Of a stretch of DNA of 64,000 bases, positions 58,895-64,000 are shown piece after piece. Under the pieces are notes generated by a model. That model did no database searches and was not told where the DNA came from. It worked only from the letters and a program-made list of their open reading frames with translations. The stretch covers positions 26,920,034-26,984,033 of the forward strand of contig OY754979.1 of assembly GCA_963576475.1 (NCBI GenBank), written 5' to 3'. Source of the DNA: Molanna angustata. Its lineage: Eukaryota > Arthropoda > Insecta > Trichoptera > Molannidae. The position numbers and the translations under genes are program-made. Numbering within the stretch: the first letter of the stretch is position 1; every line of letters starts with the position of its first letter.

Positions 58895-59500
58895 ATTTAT
58901 TTATATAATTTATGTACATGTGTAAAAAGGCAGGTTTATTGCTATAAGGCAATTTCTTCCAACCAACCCGAGCAACGTGAAGTCTCTTAGTTAAATTGGT
59001 ACAGTACTAATTAAGTGAGAAATAAATTGATAAAAAATAACATAAAAGAGTAAGAAATATAAAAAAAAAATTACAAAGAGAAAAAAATGAAAAGAGAGTT
59101 TAAAAATAAAAGAATAATAAAAATAACACTGATCATAGCAATGAGGAAAAGGAGGTTACGGAAGGATATAGAAGGAATTTAGGAACTATTTGACAAATAA
59201 AGTTTTTTTAATTTACCTTTAAATATTTGAATGGATTGAGATGACGTTACTTCATCACTTAGGCCATTCTATAGTCTAGCTGATTGTACTTGAAAAGGGG
59301 AGCTGAAAACTTCTGTATTGTGAATGGGGATAGCTAGTGTAGTACGTTCAGCAGATCGAAGGGATAGGCCGTGACTTGACAAGAAAACCACGTTATTTTT
59401 TAAATATTGTGGTGAATAGGGATCATAAATAGTCTTATAAAGTAATGACAGAATGTGAATGTTACGACGATCTCGTATCTTTGGCCAACGAAGTGGAGAT
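58895..59500 (-). pseudogene. LINE-B 3' end (RT tail and 3' UTR)
   Basis: On the minus strand, with stops, one frame reads NGLSDEVTSSQSIQIFKGKL and KKLYLSN. This is the common end of non-LTR reverse transcriptases (WNxLPxx...S..FKxxLK...L). Upstream, TTCGATCTGCTGAACGTACT and a CCAACGAAG-type word recur at 36290-36445 and near 37970-38000. The 3' UTR carries the ATTGCC/GGCAAT hairpin (about 58937-58953) and a TAAA tail. A decayed, truncated copy, clade unassigned. Confidence 0.65.
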
Positions 59501-59568
59501 TATGATTTCACAATTACTATTATAAAGTTTAGTGGAGATTATGATTTCACAATTACTATTATAAAATT
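59491..59568. repeat. 39 bp tandem duplication
   Basis: AGTGGAGATTATGATTTCAC and AATTACTATTATAAAGTTT occur twice in succession with an almost perfect match. Confidence 0.9.
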
Positions 59569-60002
59569 AAAATCTCTTTATAACAATATTTTACACCTAA
59601 CATGCTTAATTTTCATTGCTTTCGATGTTTTCATATTTGTTCTGATTTACCTTGTTTTCATTGCTGTGTTTTTAATTTACTTTATTTTGTTCTGTTTGTG
59701 CTTTATTCTCATTGTAAAATGGTAAAAAAATAATATTCAGTATATGTGTAGATATATTGCACTGACAAACTGTTCATACAGTTTAGTTCAAAATTTATAT
59801 AAATGTAAATTGTGTAAATAAATATATACTTAAATAAAAAAAGACATATTCAAAAAAATCTTAACATGTATCATGATGACCCAGGATTGAAAAGGATGGA
59901 AAAATTTTATTCGTCAGATGTTCTTCATTCATTCTTTCCACGTAGCCAAACCAAAAATCAATAAAACAAATATAATAGTAATAGAACGTTTAATTTTTCT
60001 CG
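59569..60002. other. No recognised feature
   Basis: A hydrophobic plus frame (to 59725) is rich in F, I and L, as expected from T-rich DNA. TGTTCTTCATTCATTCTTTC near 59920 resembles an old LINE-A piece but is too short to call. Confidence 0.4.
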
Positions 60003-60105
60003 TAAATTTAACCCACACACACACACACACTCTTTCTAGATATCTCTGTCACACACACATACATATTGTTACCCTCTCTCGCACCCACACTAATTCACAC
60101 GTCTT
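60003..60105. repeat. CA-rich low-complexity tract
   Basis: CA repeats at 60011-60030 and CACACACACATACATA at 60051, with CTCTCTCGCACCCACAC between. Confidence 0.85.
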
Positions 60106-60763
60106 TACTGTCTTTTTTGATATTACTTTAATTTAATTTATTAAAAAAAACACCAACAAAACATAGGAATACCTACACATTAAACATAATATAGACAGTT
60201 AGAATCAGCATAGTAGTTCCAATGCTCCAATAACAGGTGTTTACAACATGTATGTATTGAATATTATATCGTTTAGTTGAAAATTAAATATATATCATTA
60301 ATACAAACATTTAAAGAAGGAAAAATCTTTATTGATTTAATAAGCCTTTAGAAAATAATTTAAATAGGTAACTATAACACAGGCACAGTGCAGTGTTTTG
60401 TTAAAATACACTTCAGAGAAGCAATTATGAAGGGAAAACATCTCATAACTGCATCTCTTGACTTGCTCGTATCAAACGCTTGAAGGTCCTGAGGCTATAG
60501 TACGTAAGAGGTACATGTCTTATTTTGGTATTTTTACTTATATCCTTTTAATAATTGTATGCATGTACTGTTTGATGTCCTTTGTAAAATAAAATAAAAT
60601 AAAAATACATTATACGTTCGTATCCTGGCAAAAGATCAGCGTGTCTCGGTCATTCAAATCATTTACCTACAACACACACTTGTGCAGTGTGCAGGGCATT
60701 CATATTTTAAACCTTTTTGATTAATTGATTATACTTATGTAAATTTATACAACAATTAACACG

Positions 60764-60934
60764 ACATTCGGACAAAGACATTACTATTATTTAGCTCCAA
60801 AATTTTTTAATAAGATAAAAAGTGAAATAACGGACATACAGTTGATGAATAATTTGAAATACAAGAAAACAATAGAAACATGGATTAGAAACAAGGGCAT
60901 TATATACTGCGGAAACATGATCAAGCTACAATAG
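60764..60934 (+). pseudogene. Non-LTR reverse transcriptase C-terminal fragment
   Basis: A 56-codon frame reads TFGQRHYYYLAPKFFNKIKS, later NNLKYKKTIETWIRNKG, and stops at 60932-60934. The GQR...Y.APK..N.(L/I) block, then a K-rich segment, is the tail of jockey/CR1-type LINE reverse transcriptases. No RT core is present upstream and the frame is closed just before. Not the same family as LINE-A, LINE-B or the L2-like copy. Confidence 0.6.
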
Positions 60935-61086
60935 TTTATATTTTTATTTTATAATAGGTATATTTTATAACAAGTTTTAGTTAAATAAAAGTTTAATATT
61001 TTTTCTGTCAGATATAACGCAAAAAAAAATATTCTGCCACCTCGGTACATGCTCAGCCTAGTGAGGTGGTGTATACCAAATAATCC

Positions 61087-61124
61087 TATAAAAATCTATC
61101 CGGTATCGATTGATACCGGTCAGT
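61087..61124 (+). promoter_or_regulatory. Putative TATA/Inr core promoter with palindrome
   Basis: TATAAAAAT (61087-61095) and the arthropod initiator TCAGT (61120-61124) are 35 bases apart, slightly long for a TATA-Inr pair. Between them lies an exact hairpin, CCGGTATC-GATT-GATACCGG (61100-61119). Confidence 0.35.
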
Positions 61125-61186
61125 GCCAGTGTTAAATTAAATAGTGAAACTAAAACTAATTAGTGTTTTCATTTATACCTAGTATA

Positions 61187-61306
61187 ATGGAGTTTCACCA
61201 CGAATTATCCGTCGACAAAATTAACAACTTATTTAAATTGTACTTTTTTGTAATATTTTTATTGTTTGTTATATTTTGTTTGGTTTCAATAATAAAAAAA
61301 AATTAA
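61187..61306 (+). CDS. 39-aa single-pass membrane micro-ORF (hypothetical)
   Basis: The ATG has A at -3 and G at +4, a good context. The product has a polar N-terminus (MEFHHELSVDKINNLF), then about 20 hydrophobic residues (LYFFVIFLLFVIFCLVSII), and ends KKN. It would be a tail-anchored or single-span membrane peptide. It sits about 65 bases downstream of the TCAGT initiator at 61120. Hydrophobic frames arise easily in T-rich DNA, so chance is a real possibility. I recognise no family. Confidence 0.3.
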   Translation: MEFHHELSVDKINNLFKLYFFVIFLLFVIFCLVSIIKKN

Positions 61307-61319
61307 TTGACAATGTGAT

Positions 61320-62170
61320 TATAATTTTCGATCTAAACGAATTACGATTGTATTATTATCGAATACTGATTTATATATTTTTGAGATAAGAGGAGATAAG
61401 TATATGAATTTAGCAAATTGTATCAAGTCATAATATATCATTCGTACAGGTACCCATAATGTATTTCAACTCTTTTGATGATAAATATTTTATTTATTGA
61501 ACGTTCAACAAAAATATAACATAATAATTAAATCCAAATATATCCTATATTTTGTAAAGGTTTACCATTTAATTGATTCACACTTACAAACTTATAAACG
61601 AATGATATTCAAATTATCTTAATTATGAATATATATATTTGTACATAATACTAAAATATATTGTAAAATGGCGGGCTTATTTTCATTTGGGTAACTTCTT
61701 CCAAACATTTAATCATAATACTTATATAAATAAAATTAATACAACTTACATAATATTACTTCTTTCAATCAATAAATTATAAATCTACACTACATCTGTA
61801 TTAATTGATTAGTACAATAAAAAATCCATGCACTTTGAGAACATGAAATAACCAAAATCATAATACTACTTTATAAACAAAACACATAAATATCACAAAT
61901 TAATTACTTTCGAAACTAAATTAATTGTTATCGAAACCAAATTAATTACTCGTAAAATACATCTATACACTTGGATTATGTTTAAAAAAATGTTCGAAAC
62001 CATTTTAAACGAACCAAAAATTTGAAATTCTCTGGAACATCACCAATTTGTTTTTAAAATACGCGGGAAAACTTATACTAATAAACAACTTTATAGGTAC
62101 ATAATAAATAGGTACTACATATTTATGTACCTATATTTCGCCTCCCTCTAAGATGCTGCGCAGATATGTA
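61320..62170. other. AT-rich stretch, nothing recognised
   Basis: Contains a duplicated CGAAACYAAATTAATTRYTA at 61910-61950 and palindromic GTAGTACCTATTTATTATGT-type text near 62090-62140. No gene evidence. Confidence 0.45.
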
Positions 62171-62176
62171 CTAAAA

Positions 62177-62444
62177 TCAAAGATGGCCTCTCTCTTCACA
62201 GAACTGAATATTCCGCCAAAAACGAATGGAATTTTCCACTTTTTTTCTATAGGCAACGTCATTTTTTTCTCTAGCATTCGAATTTCGAATTCTTTTCAAT
62301 TTTACAGTTACAGTTAGCCATTGGCCATCCATCCCCTCCAGGCGGAACCTCATTGTTTCGTTGTTGGAAAGTGATGTTTTTTTGTACAACACCCCGCTTC
62401 CAAGTATCGGCCGAAACCCAAACAAGTGTGTCTCTGGCTGGTAC
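62177..62444 (-). CDS. Possible 3'-terminal exon of an unknown gene
   Basis: On the minus strand a pyrimidine tract ending TTTTTTTCAG (62454-62445) precedes an open segment. It would encode YQPETHLFGFRPILGSGV, then SNNETMRFRLEGMDGQWLTV and a basic end, stopping at 62177-62179. Composition is mixed and protein-like, unlike the surrounding AT-rich frames. The exon would begin with one base completing a split codon. The in-frame open stretch upstream (to 62497) looks intronic. I do not recognise the family. No AATAAA signal was noticed in the first ~150 bases after the stop. It could also be a cryptic transposon exon. Confidence 0.35.
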
Positions 62445-62642
62445 CTGAAAAAAACAATTGTTTTCATTGTGTGGGAAGCTAGAATTTCTCCCCCCAACGT
62501 TTTCTAGAGATGATAGTTTGGCAAAAAAAAATGCATAAAAGTAAGTTATACATACATACTTTTATGCCTGTTTTGAATCGTACATAATATTCAAAAATGA
62601 CGTTGAGTCGGCGTTTGTTTACACTGTGAAGCCAATATATAT

Positions 62643-62700
62643 ACAAACCATCGCGCCGTCTCTCTCGTAGGATAGACACAGATCCAAGCGTCACCCATTC
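62643..62700 (-). repeat. LINE-A 3' terminus relic
   Basis: On the minus strand CTGTGTCTATCCTACGAGAG, then GACGGCGCGATGGTTTGTAT, matches the SAYP codons and tail of LINE-A. It lies just upstream (in the minus sense) of the possible exon. Confidence 0.6.
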
Positions 62701-62725
62701 TAAAAAAATACGACTTTATAATTTT

Positions 62726-62772
62726 AGGAGAATATGTATGACGCGATGCATAGATGTAAATGATACAAAAAG
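62726..62772 (+). repeat. LINE-A fragment
   Basis: GAGAATATGTATGACGCGAT and GCATAGATGTAAATGA match the CMTRCMNVNEA-coding segment of the 39200 copy. Confidence 0.55.
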
Positions 62773-62819
62773 TGTATTGTATTATTTGTTATAACTGTAA
62801 GGCGCACTTGAGGTGGATG

Positions 62820-63235
62820 TACAAAATCAACGCTTTATAAGTATTTATTTAATATTGCTTCTCGGGCAACTAACTGGTACTATGTCAAATATGAATTTAA
62901 CATGCACCCAATAACAAGTTGCCACATTCTGGAGACTTACGATATTAATCGTCTCACAGATGCAGACTGAAAACACAATTAAAAAACTGTGTCTCTACCG
63001 GGAATCGAACCCGGGACCTTTGCATCAGCAGTCAGCCCCCCTAGACAACATGCCATTAAAGCTAAGCGTTATATCGCTAAGCGATAGAAATGTATGAAAT
63101 TTGTGGCTGTCACTTGTTGTCATAGCGACCAATTTCATACATTTACTATCGCTTAGCGATATAACGCATAGCTTAAATGACACGTTGTCTAGGCCCCCAG
63201 ATACCTAACCCACTGAGCCATATAGTATGGGTAGG
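62820..63235 (-). repeat. tRNA-derived SINE-C, split by a MITE
   Basis: On the minus strand the head reads GAGCCATATAG-type and GGTTAGGTATCTGG in inverse (63193-63230). After the MITE it goes on to CCCGGGTTCGATTCCCGGTA (perfect B box, about 62997-63018 in inverse) and the SINE-C body to 62820. The tail includes CATCCACCTCAAGTGCGCCT. Confidence 0.82.
63041..63192. mobile_element. 152 bp MITE with 66 bp inverted ends
   Basis: CTAGACAACATGCCATTAAA at the left is matched in inverse by AATGACACGTTGTCTAG at the right. Pairing goes on through GCGTTATATCGCTAAGCGAT and AAATGTATGAAATT for about 66 bp per arm. The loop is near GTCACTTGTTGTCAT. GCCCCC occurs directly outside both ends (63035-63040 and 63193-63198) as a 6-bp target duplication within SINE-C. 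Confidence 0.88.
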
Positions 63236-63239
63236 TACC

Positions 63240-63440
63240 AGCTTTTATATTATTATTGCTTTTAACAGGTACTCTATCAAATACTTATTAATTTAACACG
63301 CACCCAGTAACAAATTACTATATTTTTAGGACTTGTGATATTTATCGCTCGCAGAAAGAAAACACAAATAAAAAATGTATCTCCATCGGGAATCGAACTA
63401 GGGAGCTTTCGCCCAGGAATCAGCAGGGCTTCGAATGAAA
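63240..63440 (-). repeat. tRNA-derived SINE-C, decayed copy
   Basis: TCCATCGGGAATCGAACTAG holds the inverse B box, and ACACGCACCCAGTAACAAAT and GATATTTATCGCTCGCAG the body. Adjacent to the previous copy in the same orientation. Confidence 0.7.
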
Positions 63441-63840
63441 TTGATTACAGTAAAATTAAGATCAGCTTCAGACTTTAGCAATCTTTGAGGTTAAATTAAT
63501 TAAATAATACTATAAATCTACACAACAATTCTTGACAATTTCATCCTAACGTAGATATCAACAAATTTTCATGATTAAATGTAGAGAAAGATTAATATTG
63601 GATTATGATCGAGTATTGATTTATACATTTTTAAGATTAAGGTAAGATAAGAACTTATTAAGAATGTGTCATGACTCATGAGTAGCCCCCCAGATTAATC
63701 CAAAGAGGCTGGCAAATGACAAACGCTATTGCGACCGATAAAACTTAGCTGATATGTACAGGCCTACATCGGTAAAAACAATCGTTCTGTAAAATAAAAA
63801 AAAATGTAGTAACCGTCTTATCAGATTACTTTCATGTAAT
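63441..63840. other. No recognised feature
   Basis: TTGATTTATACATTTTTAAG with nearby ATAAG text echoes 61365-61400, suggesting a faint dispersed repeat. No frame of note. Confidence 0.4.
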
Positions 63841-63844
63841 GTGT

Positions 63845-63965
63845 TTATACCATATCATCACGCCATTTCCCTATTTGCGTTAGGCAGAGAAAACTGAACG
63901 CCAGACTCCTCTATCTTACATACATTTCCCGCTTCATTCACGTTCATCGTCTCATACTCGCTCTT
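63845..63965 (-). repeat. LINE-A 3' end
   Basis: ATCACGCCATTTCCCTATTT, GAACGCCAGACTCCTCTATC and TTCCCGCTTCATTCACGTTC match the start of the 58566-58865 copy in the same orientation. Similarity ends in a T-rich run before the window edge. Confidence 0.75.
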
Positions 63966-64000
63966 CTTTTTTTTATTTTCGTTTTTTTTTATTTATTTAA

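Overview
This is AT-rich, repeat-dominated eukaryotic DNA, most likely from an insect and probably a moth or butterfly. That placement is an inference: the most frequent LINE fragments end in a reverse-transcriptase tail (RWFGH, GRPRK, CMRRCM, WRSVLSAYP) of the kind annotated in Lepidoptera as endonuclease-reverse transcriptase. I see no confident single-copy host gene. Nearly everything is satellite, retroelement, SINE, or inverted-repeat element.

Layout. 1-360: a retroelement tail, then a possible pol II promoter with a CCAAT box, TATA box and splice donor. About 360-10866: satellite array A, built from a ~90 bp motif organised into 2,715 bp and 1,423 bp higher-order units. 10871-27876: a 17.0 kb Ty3/gypsy LTR retrotransposon on the minus strand, inserted into array A with a GTGT target duplication. 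Its two LTRs are exceptionally long (5,174 and 5,591 bp) and almost identical. It carries protease, reverse transcriptase, RNase H and integrase, a canonical A AAA AAC -1 frameshift site, one in-frame TGA, and almost no gag. The 5' LTR later received an L2-like LINE 3' end with a long AT run. 27881-29893: array A resumes, interrupted by unrelated DNA.

29894-38200: nested inverted-repeat elements, LINE/SINE relics, microsatellites, a 692 bp near-complete palindrome bounded by TTAA, and a decayed Harbinger transposase N-terminus. About 38205-49335: satellite array B, roughly 36 monomers of ~280 bp, partly in 558 bp dimers. Array B shares a ~150-200 bp core with array A in the opposite orientation. 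49335-64000: a mosaic of LINE 3' ends, three SINE families (two share a 3' hairpin and tail with a LINE in the window), a 1.5 kb foldback element with minisatellite tips, and a 152 bp MITE that splits a SINE. Two weak host-like candidates lie here: a 39-aa membrane micro-ORF behind a TATA/Inr promoter (61087-61306) and a possible 3'-terminal exon (62177-62444, minus).

How the parts relate. The retrotransposon's LTRs say it inserted recently, yet it lacks gag and has a nonsense codon, so it was probably mobilised by proteins from other copies. The SINEs appear to borrow LINE reverse transcriptase through shared 3' hairpins. The two satellites look like divergent descendants of one ancestral repeat.
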